Shown piece after piece: positions 21,332 to 33,869 of a DNA stretch of 64,000 nt. Made by a program: the position numbers and the translations under genes. Below the pieces are notes generated by a model. It had not been told where the DNA came from, ran no database searches, and saw nothing but the letters and a program-made list of their open reading frames with translations. The first letter of the stretch is position 1; the number at the start of each line of letters is the position of its first letter. Source of the DNA: Tetrapyrgos nigripes (Eukaryota; Basidiomycota; Agaricomycetes; Agaricales; Campanellaceae); contig JAACJM010000139.1 of NCBI GenBank assembly GCA_013368315.1, positions 1-64,000 of the forward strand. Direction: 5' to 3'.

Positions 21332-24300
21332 AGCCTTACTCTGAACTTCTTGAACTTTTGTCATCCAAGGTTTTTAGTAAACAAATCTGTGGGATTATCA
21401 TTTCTGTCAATGAATTCTACTTCAATGATCTTCTTTTCAATGACTTCACAAATGTAATGGTATCAGATGTCAATATGTTTAGAGTGTCTTTCAGTAACAG
21501 GATTTGACACAATAAAGATAGTGCCTAGATAATATCTGATTTTGCTAAGAAGCATTCAGATCCAGATGACTTGGCAGCTACAATCACTAAGTGCCATATA
21601 TTCAGCTTCAGTAGAGGATAGTGCAATAGTATGCTGAGCTCTAGATGTCCAGCTGAATATTCCCTTGGCTAGTTTCAAGAAGAAACCTGTCTGAGAATGA
21701 CAAGTGTTTGAGTCTGATGCCCAATCAGAGTCTGTGCAAGCATAGAAACCTTCACCACTTGAACCATCATACACTAGAGCATAGTTTTTAGTACCAAGAT
21801 ATCGGCAGATATACAATGCTTTGTTTAAGTGTTCCGATGTAGGGTTCGCTGCAAATTGTGCAAGTTTTGTGACAGCGAATGAAATGTTGGGACAGGTTCC
21901 CAACATTATGTAAAGTAGAGATCTGATTACAATCTGGTATCTCTTACAAAGAATAGGATCAACAACTTTAGAGTTGTTTGGTTCTGGCTGATAGCCTGCA
22001 GGTAATGGAGTAGCAGAAGCTTTTGTGTTTTGCATACTGCATTGTTGTAAAACTTTGTTAAGATAAGTGCATTGATCTAAATAGATCTTGCTGCCTTTCT
22101 TGACAATGTTCATTCTAAGGAATTCTTTAGCATCACCAAGATCCCTGCATTCCCATTTCTTCATGAATTTCGCTTTTAGTTGCAAAACTAGGTCTTTATC
22201 TTCTCCACAGAAGAGAGCATCATCTATGTAGACAACAGCAATGACAATTATGTCTTTCAAGCCTTTTTTAGTCTTATAGAAAAAGATTAACTTGAAACCA
22301 AGTCCTCGCCACCATGTGAGTCCTGCTTGTTTGAGTCCGTAAAGAGCACGAAGTAGCTGAACAACTTTATGCTCTTGTCCTTTGACCTTAAAGGCCTCTG
22401 GTTGTTCCATATAAATTTCTTCATCAAGTAAGCCATATAAGTAGGCTGATTGAACATCCACACTGGACACATGCCAGTTCTTAAGTGCAGCTAAAGCGAA
22501 GACTAAGCACACAGTCTCGAATCCAACAACTGGTGAAAAGACTTGATTGAAGTCTAATCCTTTGACCTGGGAAAATCCCTTAGTGACGAGTCTTGCCTTT
22601 TTATGACTATCAGTTTTGATGTCAAAGACCCATTGGCATTTAATGACTAGGTCAATCACAGAGTTGAAAGGTTCTGCACTTGTGAAGTGCCTCAAGTTCT
22701 TCACAGCAAGCAGATCTCCATTCCTCCTGCTCTGCTTTGGGTAAGTGAGCTAAATCTTGGAATGTCCATTTGCAAATATTTCAGACATTTGGTTGATTCT
22801 CATCATCTCCAGGAGCAACTGCCTGCATAAGCAAGAAGTTTATCATTTCTACTCCCCCTTCCCAGCATAGTTTTGCCATACATGAAGATTCTTCTTCATC
22901 ATTTTCATTTTCCTCTGATGCAGATTCAGTATCACTTTCATGAGAAGTTTCTGGTTCATCATTATAACCAGGCACAGAACTAGGTCCAGGAACCTGTTGC
23001 TCTGGTTCTGCAGGGTTATGTTGTGACAGCTGTTGATTTTCCCAACGTTGTTTGTCCCTTGCAGTTATCTTATCTCTGGCAAGTCTTTTTTCTACATGCT
23101 GATTGGCAGCCCATTGCCTATCTGTATCATGCTGTTATTCAGTAGGGTGCTGATTATCACCGTAAACATTACTGTGTTTGTGTGAGGGTTGCTTTTCAGC
23201 ACATTGTTTTTGCCAATCTGCTGGTATATAGTGATCAGGCTGTTCCTGCATTCAAGTTGAACGTCTCTTTTGTCAAGGAGGAGTTACTGGTGGTGCAGGT
23301 CCTTCTACAGGTTCAGGATGTTCTTCTGGACTTGAATGCAGTGGACTAGGATCTCTAGCATTGTCATGCTGTTGGTCCAGTCTCCTTTGGGAAGGTATGT
23401 GAGGAGGATGAGATGTAAAGTCTTCATCATCATTGTCAGGAATTGTTAATTCTGGAGGAATGTCCTTGTTTGAATCACTAGGATCCATTGGTGTTTGAAT
23501 AGGTAGTTTTCTAGAACCACATTTTTGTGTATCACATCTAGGAAATAGATATTCCTCAAAGAGTGCTTGTGACGAAGTAAACATTGCATTATTAGAATGC
23601 ATGAAAATATTGCCATGACCTCCTGGTGCAGTACCTAGGTAAGTCATTAGTTCTGACTTTTGTCTGAGTTTATTCTTTTGAATATCCTCTGGAATGTGAA
23701 CATAAGCTCCACAGCCAAAAACTCATAAGTGATCAATGCATGGCTTCTCTTTTTCCAGAAATTCATGCAATGTAGCAGTGTCATGAACCTTTCATTCCTC
23801 ATTCAAGAAACCCTTAGAAGGATTCTCAATCCTGCTTTATCTCTCTGATTGCTGCTACCCACTTTCCCCTAATGAGATTGACTTCTTCCAAGCTGGGTCA
23901 TTTATCGCTCCATAGTTGTCTGCAGATCTCCTTAGATTGCGAGTGCATTGTCATAACTACTTAATTTATCTTCTCAATTAATTCCTCTAGGAATACAGAT
24001 GTTATTTGTAAAGTAGTATATATAGAGTAGGATACTCATCCTGTATCTTTACTCTAGTCTGGTCTTATCACACAGACCTTGCCTTATCCTACTCGATTCT
24101 TTAGTGTCATTGTCACCTCACCTAAATATCTTCAGCTTGGTTCTGACAAGCAGTGTGCATGCATAAAATATGTACAGCATGTGTGACAGCAAATTCCCAC
24201 CAGGATTCCAGTAGGCATGCTAAATGACACATTGCTTCAGCTTTATCCATCATAGTGTGCATAAAACACTCAGCACGACCATTTTGTTCTGGTGTATATG

Positions 24301-25241
24301 GTGTGCCTTGAAGGATTTTAATTCCCTTATCAAGTAACATTTGATGGAAAATGCCCTTAACAAATTCTCCCCCTGCATCAGACATCCATTGTTCAACTTC
24401 TGCGTTATACTGTAGTTTAACCATAGCAAAGAATTGCTTAGTAGCGGCAACAATGTTTTTCTGTTCTAGAAATGTTATCCAAGCATTGGAAGTATAATTG
24501 TCAAAGTAGATGACTACATACTTGTACTTGTGGTAGGAAATTCCTTCAAATCTGAATGTATAAGCTGAAACGGACACATTGCATGTTGTTTTGATGGAGG
24601 AAACACACGTAAAGGCATTTTTCCTTCAGCACATCCTCGGCATATCAGGATTTTATCTGGATTAGGGATCATAATATCCAGAAAGCCTGTGGTATGCTCT
24701 TGTGCTTGTTTTAAAACATCACGAGAAGAGTGCCCAATGCAATGATGTAATGTCTCATAATCTAGTAGGTAAACTAGAGTCTCTGCTGTTAAAAGAGTGA
24801 CATCTTGATTTTTATTTGGAAGATAGTATAACGTATTGTCTGGGTTTTGTTTTGTAAAGTCTAAAAATCTAGGTAGACCTTCTTCATTGGTTTTACCTAC
24901 AAGGGACAATCACTGCGAGTCACTGCACACTTATAATCCCTCTTTAAGGAATTGACCAAGTGATAACAGATGCTGGTTTAGTTCAGGTATATAATAGACC
25001 TGATCTAATTTAAAGACTGTATTTTGTTGTTTTAATAGAACTATTCCAGACGCAGTAGCACGTGCAATGCCATTGGCAGTTTGAACAGTAATAGGCTTTA
25101 TTTGTTTTATTTCAACAAAGTCTTTTGCATCAAACGTAAAGTGTGCAGATGCACCAGAGTTGAGTAACCATCCATCATTGTGATGATCTTGGCTAGATCT
25201 TCTTTTTCCCTTACACTTAGCACACAATGCATAAGAGGTGC
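21332..25241 (-). pseudogene. copia-2 pol: protease, integrase, RT, RNase H (several stops)
   Basis: Read from 25241 downward. The protease has LLNSGASAHFT near 25160 (active-site Asp to Asn in DSGAS). Integrase follows with HHCIGHSSRD and ICRGCAEGKM (zinc-binding) and FDNYTSNAWITF, DAGGEFVKGIFH and TPEQNGRAECFM (DDE). It is interrupted at 23785-24102. The acidic linker (23647-22781) matches copia-1. RT has SSVDVQSAYLYGLLDEEIYM, YGLKQAGLTWW and YIDD at about 22225 in place of YVDD; RNase H has LSSTEAEYMALSDC. The end of RNase H (below 21556) lacks the segment matching YGDNQGS. TGA stops at Arg positions include 22781, 23723 and 21463. There are also frame changes near 24577 and 24909. Confidence 0.88.
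23785..24102. mobile_element. 318-bp insert in the copia-2 integrase region
   Basis: The copia reading frame is broken between 24120 and 23785 by sequence with no copia similarity. AGTGTCAT stands on both sides (23777-23784 and 24103-24110), an 8-bp direct repeat that fits a TSD. The insert holds a TATATATAGAG motif. It has no obvious inverted termini, so it could be a short miniature element or a solo remnant. Confidence 0.6.
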
Positions 25242-25728
25242 TGTTACAATTTCTCACCCCTATTCTATAGAACTCTCCGACTCGCTCTTTCTTTTCTTTA
25301 CTTTGTTTCATTTCTTTTTATCTAACACATGTTTCTCTTTCGTTCGCCATGCTCTATCCTTGCTTTCTCTCTCACATGTGTAGTACACATGTCTACTATT
25401 ATTTACACATTGTTTACATGCATTGCATGCATGTTTCCCTTGCATTGTATGCATGTCTCTTATTACTTACATGCTGTTTGACATAGCTACTACAGATGAT
25501 TTACATGCTTTACACACATTGTACTTTGACTCGTAGTTACAAGACATCTTTGTATATAGGTAGAGTATTCTTCAAGCTAGATTCCCCAGCTCAACCTTAT
25601 ACATCTTTCTACAAGTCTTACTTCAAGTAATACCCATCTTCAGAAGTCTTGCTCAAACCTTTCTTCGATAGAAAGGCTCAAGGAACGAACAAAAGGCGAA
25701 ACCTTGAAGTACGACTTCCATTGTAACA
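25242..25728 (+). repeat. gypsy 5' LTR (487 bp)
   Basis: Starts TGTTACAATTTCTCAC and ends CATTGTAACA, with TGTTACA/TGTAACA inverted termini. It contains two direct ACATCTTT words about 58 bp apart; the 3' LTR has lost the interval between them. Confidence 0.95.
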
Positions 25729-26432
25729 AAAGGTCGAGCTGAACACCAAACACCAATGTAAGGTGACAGCTTCCTTTTTCCTTCCCTTCTCCTTTAGGAC
25801 TTGGTTGTTCTTGTTTTATCTGGACTTCATTGACTTGTTTATCCCTGTTTCATTGTTTATCCATGTTTCATTGTTTCATCATCCATCATCCATCATTCAT
25901 CATTCATCATTTGATCTCTCATCATTCCACCTTTCTATTACTTCGTTTCAACTGTACAGTTTTGTAGATCTTTTCCCAGGCCTTCATACGAGTATATATA
26001 CCCCTTCCCTGCAGGCAAGTATCCTTGAGTTTTTCTCTTTGGATCTCCTCCTGCAGGTGCATAGTATGTCAGCCTTGTATCTTCTAGTTCTGATTTATAT
26101 ATCTTTGGATCTCCTCCTGCAGTTGTTGAGTGAGTGCCTCACGTGTCAGGAGTCGCCCTTACAGCCAACCTACCAAGGTTTAGGCACCACGAATCACGAA
26201 TCGAACCACAGATTATCAAAGAACACCAGTTCTTGATAGGAACAAACCTCAGGAGGAAAACTCATACACCCCTGACAACGAATATCAGCAGGAAAACCAG
26301 TACACCACTGATATACAACAGACTTCTGAAGATAACCAGTCCACTTCAGAACATGAACCTGAATAATTCTTCAAATCAGAACACGAACTCAAACGATCCC
26401 CAGAACCTGAATACTCCTCAGAGTCAGAAAAC

Positions 26433-27422
26433 ATGGATGACCAAGGACAGACAGCTACTTCCCCACTGAACACAAAACCCCAGACTCCTCATGTCCAAAT
26501 TCCCCATAACGTCCAAACTCCTCATCCAGCAAAAGAGATTAGGATCTCTACCCCTACTCCTTTTGAAGGAGATAGGAAGAAGACCATGCAATTCATGGCA
26601 GATGTTGTCTTATACTTAGGATGTAATCAAGAGATCTATGACACCGACAAAAAGAAAATCTCTTTTGCCCTTTCTTATCTGAAAGGCAGATCAGCTGCAG
26701 ATTGGAAATTAATCCGTGTCCAGAAATACATGAAGAATGGATGGCCAGACTGGGACAAATTCCTTGGAGAATTTAATGAAACCTTTTCACCAATCAATGA
26801 ACAAGGAGACGCTTGGATTAAACTCTGAAACCTCAGACAGACAGGAACAGTAGACGACTATGTCTCAGAGTTCCAGCTTTTAGCTGCACACTCTGGGATT
26901 ACTGAAGACTCTGCCCTCATTGAGTACTTTATCGAAGGGTTAAACCCTAAGATAGTGGAAAAGATGTTTGACAGAGAAACGGTACCAACTCAGGTCAATG
27001 ACTGGTACAAATATGCAGCAATCTATGACAGTAACTATCGGTGAGGAAGAGCCATCACTGGTTGCATTAAAGCATATAATGATTCAAGGAAGAGTAACAG
27101 AAACTCTTACACATTCCCACGATACAATCCAGGAAACACTTCTAAAGACCCAAACACTATGGATGTGGATAGATTATCCATGGAAGAACAACAAGAATAT
27201 AGGAAGAAGGGACAATGTTTCAGCTGTGGGAAAATCAGACACATTCGAAGGGATTGTCCTGGAAGACAAAACAACCAGGCAAACAATCAGACCAAGAGGA
27301 CAGAAGAACAGGCAATGCTGAAACAGAAGCTTTCGGCCAGGATTCGAGCAATGGTGCAGGAGGCAGGAGAACAAGAGGCTAATGAAGCCTTGGATGAGTT
27401 GGAAAAAGAGAGTTTTCTCTAA
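26433..27422 (+). pseudogene. gypsy gag (two TGA stops)
   Basis: From MDDQGQTATSPLN at 26433 to TAA 27420-27422. The capsid-like part (TPFEGDRKKTMQFMADVVLYL, then DDYVSEFQLLAAHSG) is typical of retrotransposon Gag. The C-terminus has a CCHC zinc knuckle, CFSCGKIRHIRRDC, at about 27210-27255, which binds RNA. Stops at 26826-26828 and 27042-27044 are both TGA; the second falls in NYR*GRAI, where Arg is expected. Confidence 0.88.
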
Positions 27423-27433
27423 GGGGACTCAGA

Positions 27434-30400
27434 TTGACGCTGAAGTCTCCTCCGATATCTATTTCGAACCTTGTACTAGCTACCGTTGATCAGAATTCAA
27501 TGCGTGTTCCTATACTAGTCAAGGGGAGAAAAGAAATTGTTGAAACACAAGCCCTCATAGACTCCAGAGCTGGAGGAACCTTTGTCAGCCAAGCCTTCAT
27601 TAAAAAACACCAAATACCCATCAAGAAACTCTGAGATCCCATTTGAGTCTACAATGTAGATGGAATTAGGAACAAAGAAGGAATGATCACTGACAGAGTA
27701 CTTCTGCAGGTGAATATAGGAGGACAAAGAAGACTCATCTTATTCTTAGTCTCAGGACTAGGAAAAGAAGACTATATATTTGGATTTCCATGGCTACAAG
27801 AAACAAATCTGAATATAGACTGGAAAAAGGGAACTATTCAACTTGAACCCAGATTAGGATTTGCTTGATCTTTTGCCAAACTCCAAGAGAAACGTTTTCA
27901 AGATGAATCTCTTAATCCTTTGGAAACATATGAACCTGAAATTCTGATTAGGGCAAAAACTACCCTTTCCCAAACCCTTGTGCAGGAAGGGACAGAACCA
28001 AAGAAGGAAAAAACCATAGAAGAATTGATACCGGATTACTGTATGAAATATAAAGAAGTTTTTGAAAAGAAAGCTTCTGAACGATTTCCAGAATCCTGAC
28101 CATATGATCATGCCATAGATCTGAAACCTGACTTCATCCCCAAAGACTGCAAAGTCTATCCTTTATCCCCTGCAGAACAGAAACTTCAAGACAAGTTTAT
28201 CAACGAAAATCTACAAAAAGGATATATCTGACCTTCAAAATCCCCTATGGCTTCCCCTTTTTTTTTTGTGGCCAAGAAGGAAAAAGGAGTGTTGAGGCCA
28301 TGTCAAGATTATTGAAGGTTGAATGAAGGGACAATCAAGAATAGCTACCCTTTACCATTAATTCCTGAATTAATTGACAAACTCAAAGGGGCAAAAATAT
28401 TCACAAAAATGGATCTATGTTGGATAAAAGATGGAGATCAATGGAAAGCGGCATTCAAAACAAATAGAGGGTTGTTCGAACCAACAGTCATGTTCTTTGG
28501 AATGAGTAATTCTCCAGCCACATTCCAAGCACTCATGAATGACCTCTTTCGAGACATGATTGACAAAGGATGGATTGTCATCTATATGGATGATATCTTA
28601 ATCTTCTCAAAAGACTTAGAAGAACACTGAATCCAAACTCTACAAGTTCTAGAACGACTCCAAAAGAATGACTTGTTCTTGAAGCTGGAGAAATGCAAAT
28701 TCGACAAAGAACAAGTAGGATTTTTGGGACTCATCGTCAGGCCAGACACCATCACCATGGACCCTACAAAACTAGCAGGAATTTGAGATTGGAAAGCTCC
28801 AACTTCAGTTAAAGGAGTACAGTCCTTCTTAGGATTTGGAAACTTTCATAGGAAATTTATTGGAAGATATGCAGATATCGTGAAACCGCTCCATGGACTC
28901 ACGCAAAAGGACAAGAAATTCGAATGGACTCCAGAATGCCAAAAGGTGTTCGACGAGTGAAAGGACAAATTCCTTCAAGAACCAGTTTTACAGATGCCGG
29001 ACACAGAAAAACCATTCATCATTGAATGTGATGCTTCGAAATGGGCAAAAGGAGCAGTACTCAAACAACAAGACATGAACAAAGATTGGCATCCTTGTGG
29101 ATATATTTCTCATGCTTTTACCGAAGCAGAAAGAAATTATGAAATCTATGACAGAGAACTTTTGGCTATAGTCAAAGCTCTCAAAGCATGGAGACATTAT
29201 CTACAAGGATCAAATCATGTAACCACAGTCTTGTCGGACCACAAAAATCTCACGTATTATCGAAATGCCCAGAAATTAAACCAATGACAAGCCAGATGGA
29301 GTCTTTTCCTCTCTGAGTTTGATCTTAAACTCATTCATACTCTGGGAACAAAGATGATACAATCTGATGCCCTGTCTAGACAAGAAGACATGATTCCAGA
29401 AGAAGACACCAATAACAAAAACATCACCATGCTCCCTGACAAACTCTTCATTAGTGCAGTAGACACAGAACTCCACTCCCTTATTGCAGAAAAAACTATG
29501 AAGGACAACCTGGTATTAAAGGCAGTGGAAGCTTTGAAAATGAAAGGAATACCACTGATAAAATCTGCACTATCAGACTGGAAAATCGAAGGGAACATCT
29601 TATTCTTCATGAATAGTTGTTATGTACTGGATGATGAAGAATTGTGAAGGAACCTTGTGAAACGATATCACGAAGGGATATCAACAGGACATCCCAGACA
29701 ATATGCAACATTAGAACTGATCTGAAGAGAATACTGGTGGCCAGGAATGTATTCTTTCGTCAAACAATATGTAAAAGGGTGTGCCATTTGTCAACAAATG
29801 AAGATTAATACACATCCTACAACCCCACTGTTACATCCCATCCCAGGATCAAAAAACACCTTACCTTTCACTCATCTCACTATGGACTTAATCACAGACC
29901 TACTGGAGATAGACGGAGACAATTCTATCTTGGTTGTGGTAGACCACGTGGCTGTGAAGGGGGCAATTTTTATCTCTTGCTACAAAACAATTGATGTAAC
30001 TGGGATAGCTGTTCTTTTGTTAGACAATGTCTACAGAAGATTCAGACTACCAGAGGAACTTATATTCGATCGAGACCCTAGATTTGCAGCGAATGTATTC
30101 CAGGAACTAGGACAACTTCTTGGAATCAAACTCTCCATGAGTACTGCATATCATCCACAAACCGATGGAGAAACTGAACAGGTCAACCAAGAACTGGAAA
30201 CCTACCTTCAATTGTTCTGTGCAAGGAACCAGGAGAAATGGAAGAAATCCTTGCCTATGGCAGAATTCACTCACAACAACTGAATTCACACCGCAAGGAA
30301 TCACTCCCCCTTCTACCTCATGATGGGGTACAATCCTAGACCCTTACCAGCAGCTTTTGGAGAAACCAACATACCAAGTGTAGCAGACTGATTGGCCAGA

Positions 30401-30991
30401 TTACAGAAAACCTGAGAAGAAACGTTTGTGTTACACAAGTTAGCCAGGCAGAAGATGATCGATAGATCCAACAAGAAATTCACACCATTTGAACAAGGAC
30501 AGAAGATATGGTTAGAAGCCAAGAACCTTTGACTCATGTATCCATCCAGAAAACTTGCACCACAAAGAGAGGGTCCATTCACTATCGATAAGGTCTCAGG
30601 ACCTTTGACATACAAATTGGATTTACCACCGCAATGGAAGATCCACCCCGTGTTTCACACTTCACTCTTAACCCCCTTTCATGAGAATGAAGCACATAGA
30701 AGAAACTTCCTAGAACCACCTCCAGATGTAATTGATGGACAAGAAGAATATGAAGTAGAGGCAATCCTTTCACATAAACCAAAAAACAAACCTTGCTATT
30801 ACCTCGTGTCTTGGAAAGGATACCCTTCTGCCTCGAACTCATGGGAACCTGAAAGAAACCTGAGGAATGCCAAAGAAGAGCTTGAAGCATATAAAAAGAG
30901 AAACAAGCTGAAAGGAAGAACAACAATGAAAGCTAAACCTCGTATCACCACCAGAACTCGAACAATTTCCCTTTTGACTCTTCCTCTTTAA
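27434..30991 (+). pseudogene. gypsy pol: protease, RT, RNase H, integrase, chromodomain (16 TGA stops)
   Basis: The frame is -1 relative to gag. Protease: ALIDSRAGGTFVSQAF (DSG altered to DSR). [34 protein letters not shown] and YMDDILIFS at about 28585; about six residues (WGYNN-like) are missing after KMDL. RNase [14 protein letters not shown] and [16 protein letters not shown]. Integrase: a zinc-binding HHCC region (YHEGISTGH, CAICQQMK) and DDE residues in MDLITDL, FDRDPRF and YHPQTDGETEQVNQEL. Chromodomain: YEVEAILSHK, YYLVSWKGYP, SNSWEPERNL at about 30750-30880. In-frame stops start at 27632, 27644, 27866, 28097, 28229, 28313, 28628, 28784, 28958, 29285, 29645, 29723, 30281, 30389, 30413 and 30530; all are TGA. 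The polyprotein ends at TAA 30989. Confidence 0.93.
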
Positions 30992-30993
30992 AC

Positions 30994-31729
30994 ATGTCTT
31001 TCAAAAACAATGCCATCCATATCCCTATCCCTCTCCCAGAGAAACCCACCAAAGACCAGTTCGCCATTACGAAAAAGATCTTAACCAACAACTTGAATGA
31101 TGAAGAAGTATGATGAGCTCTAAAAAAACTCAATTCATATCAAATCAATGGTCAAAGCCATCTTTATGATGCAGGGACATAGACATCTACTTCAACAGAC
31201 AATGAAGGAGGTAGATGAAGAGTTGGACAGACATATGAAGGAAATAGCAGATAAAGGATTCATAGCGAGATGGGAAAAGCAGTTGGAGAAAAGAGAAAAG
31301 CTTTGTGCAGGTAGCATAGCTAAATCCAGAGGAGTTTCCAAAAAACCAACTCTTAATAGCCCTGCCAGTAGCTGAGGTGGATCCACATTCAGGACCAGGA
31401 ATAGACCTATCATTGTTGATCAAAGTCCCTTGCCCACAAGCTCCAACACTGTTTGCTGCTACTGGTGCCACAAGGATGGACATTTTGCTAGTTCTTGCAA
31501 ACATTTCAACTGCTACATATGTGGGGAGTTCCAACCAGGTCACTACCCTTCTCGATGCCCTCATAGAAGCACAGCTGGCAGAAATCAACATGACTATAGA
31601 CCGGATTCACCAGAGCTTGACCCAGAAGAAAGATTAGATGATGTGGAGAGCCAATGGCAGATTATTGAAGTTGGAAACTTCAATCTTGAAAAGGGGGTAA
31701 TGTTACAATTTCTCACTCCTATTGTATAG
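30994..31729 (+). pseudogene. gypsy third ORF with double zinc knuckle
   Basis: It starts MSFKNNAIHIPIPLP three bases after the pol stop. A frame change near 31100-31150 leads to a helical, charged stretch (EVDEELDRHMKEIADKGFIA) and, after a TGA at 31373-31375, to a Cys/His-rich end: CYWCHKDGHFASSC followed by CYICGEFQPGHYPSRC at 31440-31545. The two CCHC-like knuckles suggest RNA or DNA binding. A small ORF after pol with such knuckles occurs in some agaricomycete gypsy elements (from memory); its role is not established. The frame runs across the polypurine tract into the 3' LTR. Confidence 0.7.
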
Positions 31730-32151
31730 AACTCTCTGACTCGCTCTTTCTTTTCTTTATTTTGTTTCATTTCTTTTTATCTAACACATGTTTCTCTTTC
31801 GTTCACCATGCTCTATCCTTGCTTTCTCTCTCACATGTGTAGTACGCATGTCCACTATTATTTACACATTGTTTACATGCATTGCATGCATGTTTCCCTT
31901 GCTCCTATCTTACACATGCATTGTATGCATGTCTCTTATTACTTACATGCTGTTTGACATAGCTATTACAGACAATTTACATGCTTTACACACATTGTAC
32001 TTTGACTCATAGTTACAAGACATCTTTCTACAAGTCTTACTTCAAGTAATACTCATCTTCAGAAGTCTTGCTCAAACCTTTCTTTGATAGAAAGGCTCAA
32101 CGAATGAACGAATGAAAGGCGAAACCTTGAAGTACAACTTCCATCATAACA
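31701..32151 (+). repeat. gypsy 3' LTR (451 bp)
   Basis: Same family as 25242-25728, with a ~58-bp deletion between two ACATCTTT words and a ~16-bp insertion near 31905. Most substitutions from the 5' LTR are CG in one copy and TG or CA in the other. Confidence 0.95.
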
Positions 32152-33869
32152 GGTGCCACAGGCACATAAATATATATTATTGTACATAAAGGGGGTGATG
32201 GAGCCCAAAGGTGTGACATGAACGTTATATATATAAGTATGAATGTCCGCATCAGTCACTTGCACTCCAGAGAAATGCACATTAGTGCCTTTATTAACAA
32301 TTAGGGAAGAAGATTCTTGCTTGTAATAGTGGTCGTTAGACCAACTGTCCTCCAGTCCCATAGGATCTTCATCAGACCATGGCATCACCTCTAACTCCAG
32401 CATGCTTGCAGGAGTTGCAAACTCCAGGAATGGAGCTCCAGCAAGAGGTGCTGGGCTGATAGAACTCAGTCTGGCAACCAGATTTGTACCAATACGTTCC
32501 TTTAGGTGTTTGAATGACTTGGTTGTTACCCAATCATCCATAGCCACCTTTGCCAGGGTGATCCTGCAGTCCATATCCTCCTTGGTTTCTGAATCACTGC
32601 TGAGAGACACCTCCTGATACTCGCCAAATACACTGCCTGGCATGCCCACAATGAAGTCGGCATCTGAGTCCAGAGCACATACCATATCAGCATTGGTCTG
32701 AATTCCCTGGTTACATTTATCCAGATCGTTCCAGTTTTGGTTTTCAGAGTTAGTACCCCAACCATCATTGGCATCGTTAAGGTTAGACCAATAGATTCAT
32801 TCCATGAGGGATCAAGTGCTGGATTTGGAAGTGGGAGGATGAGAGTCAGCCATAACAATGTCTCACCAGTTGGCTTAGCACCAATATTGTGAGCAAGGTT
32901 AATAGCCTTGTCTTTGACTGATGGCTGATCCACAATAGTAGCCTTGTGGATGACAGGGGAAATGCCTGCTTGCCAGTGCACTTGCCATACTGGTAGCAAC
33001 CTCCACAACCTCTAGCACTGCTGCTGCTGTTGATGGTCAGTATTAGCTGGATGCTGTTGCTGCTGGAAGTTTGGATTTCCACGCTTGCATTTGACAGCAG
33101 AAAGCCAATTGGCTTGTGGCTGTCCCTGGTTTAACCTAAAACCTGACTCCCAGACATTGACGATCTCATTTTGGAGATCATCGAGATCTATACTATCAAG
33201 GCTTTTGATAGCTTTCTGGGTGATCCTTTGAATGACAAATTCATAGCAAGGAGTAGGACATTTGGTTATGATAAACATAACCTTCATGTACTTGGGGAGC
33301 TGAGTGGTAGAGGTAGTTCTACCATTGCTATCAGTAGTAGCACTGGCAGCATCAACCCAAGTGAGGTACATGCAGATCTGCTTGATGGCAGCTCTGGGGT
33401 GTTGGTTGTTAGGGATTGTGATGGACAGAGCATGTTTATAGTCTGTGTAGACAGCAGAAGCACCAGGCTTCCAATAGGTGTCCTTGAGGGTGTCCCAGAT
33501 GTCCTTAGCCTTGGTAAGACCACCAAGGGTAGCCTTCTGACAGATGGCAGGAGAAAGGCAGAGCTTCATGGAACCGATTGCCTTGTTGTTGGACGTATCC
33601 CAGGCTTTCTGTTCCTCCTGAGCAGCAGAGATAGCTGCAGCTTGAGCTGATGCCTGCTCAGTGGTAAGAGGAGTAGCAGCAGTACTCACAGAAGCATCTG
33701 TGGGACATGGGTCAAGGATGACATTCCAGAGACCAGTGGCTTGGAGCCAGGACTCCATGATATTGGCCCAGATGTTGTAGTCAGGACCGTTGAAGGTGGG
33801 GATGGTAGTCATCAAGGTGTTGGAAGACATTTTACAAAAATATCTGGGGATAAAGTCAACTGTCAGCAT
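32152..33869 (-). pseudogene. copia-2 gag and start of pol
   Basis: Read from 33869 down. MSSNTLMTTIPTFNGPDYNIW and AKDIWDTLKDTYWKPGAS are typical copia Gag (UBN2-like) blocks. KRGNPNFQQQQHPANTDHQQ precedes a Cys-rich region in another frame (GCGGCYQYGKC near 33010), presumably the damaged zinc knuckle. The second part (32685-32059) continues in frame across the gypsy insertion into the protease segment left of 25242. A frame change near 33010 and stops disable it. Confidence 0.85.

Larger units (their letters stand above)
25242..32151 (+). mobile_element. Ty3/gypsy chromovirus nested in copia-2
   Basis: A complete element: 5' LTR 25242-25728, leader, gag from 26433, pol to 30991, an extra zinc-knuckle ORF, a polypurine tract (GAAAAGGGGGTAA, 31688-31700) and 3' LTR 31701-32151. 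The 5-bp duplication GGTGC flanks it at 25237-25241 and 32152-32156. Deleting the element and one GGTGC restores the minus-strand copia-2 frame without a gap, which confirms both boundaries. The pol order (protease, RT, RNase H, integrase, chromodomain) is that of chromoviruses. CG dinucleotides are scarce in its coding part, and 18 TGA codons interrupt gag and pol. It is inactive. Confidence 0.96.

Noticed and set aside
17938..21333. 8-bp target duplication for the hAT element
   Set aside because: The 8 bases on the two sides (AGTCCAAG, GGTTGGAG) match at only half the positions. I report the boundary from the interrupted copia frame instead.
27395..27440. Programmed -1 frameshift between gypsy gag and pol
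   Set aside because: The phase change is -1, but only GGAAAAAGAG is present and no good slippery heptamer or downstream structure is visible; an indel is equally likely.
26433..30991. UGA recoded as an amino acid in this genome
   Set aside because: Host genes in the window (SDR, six-cysteine genes) end with TGA or TAA normally, and LTR differences show the same CpG transitions in non-coding DNA. Mutation explains it without recoding.
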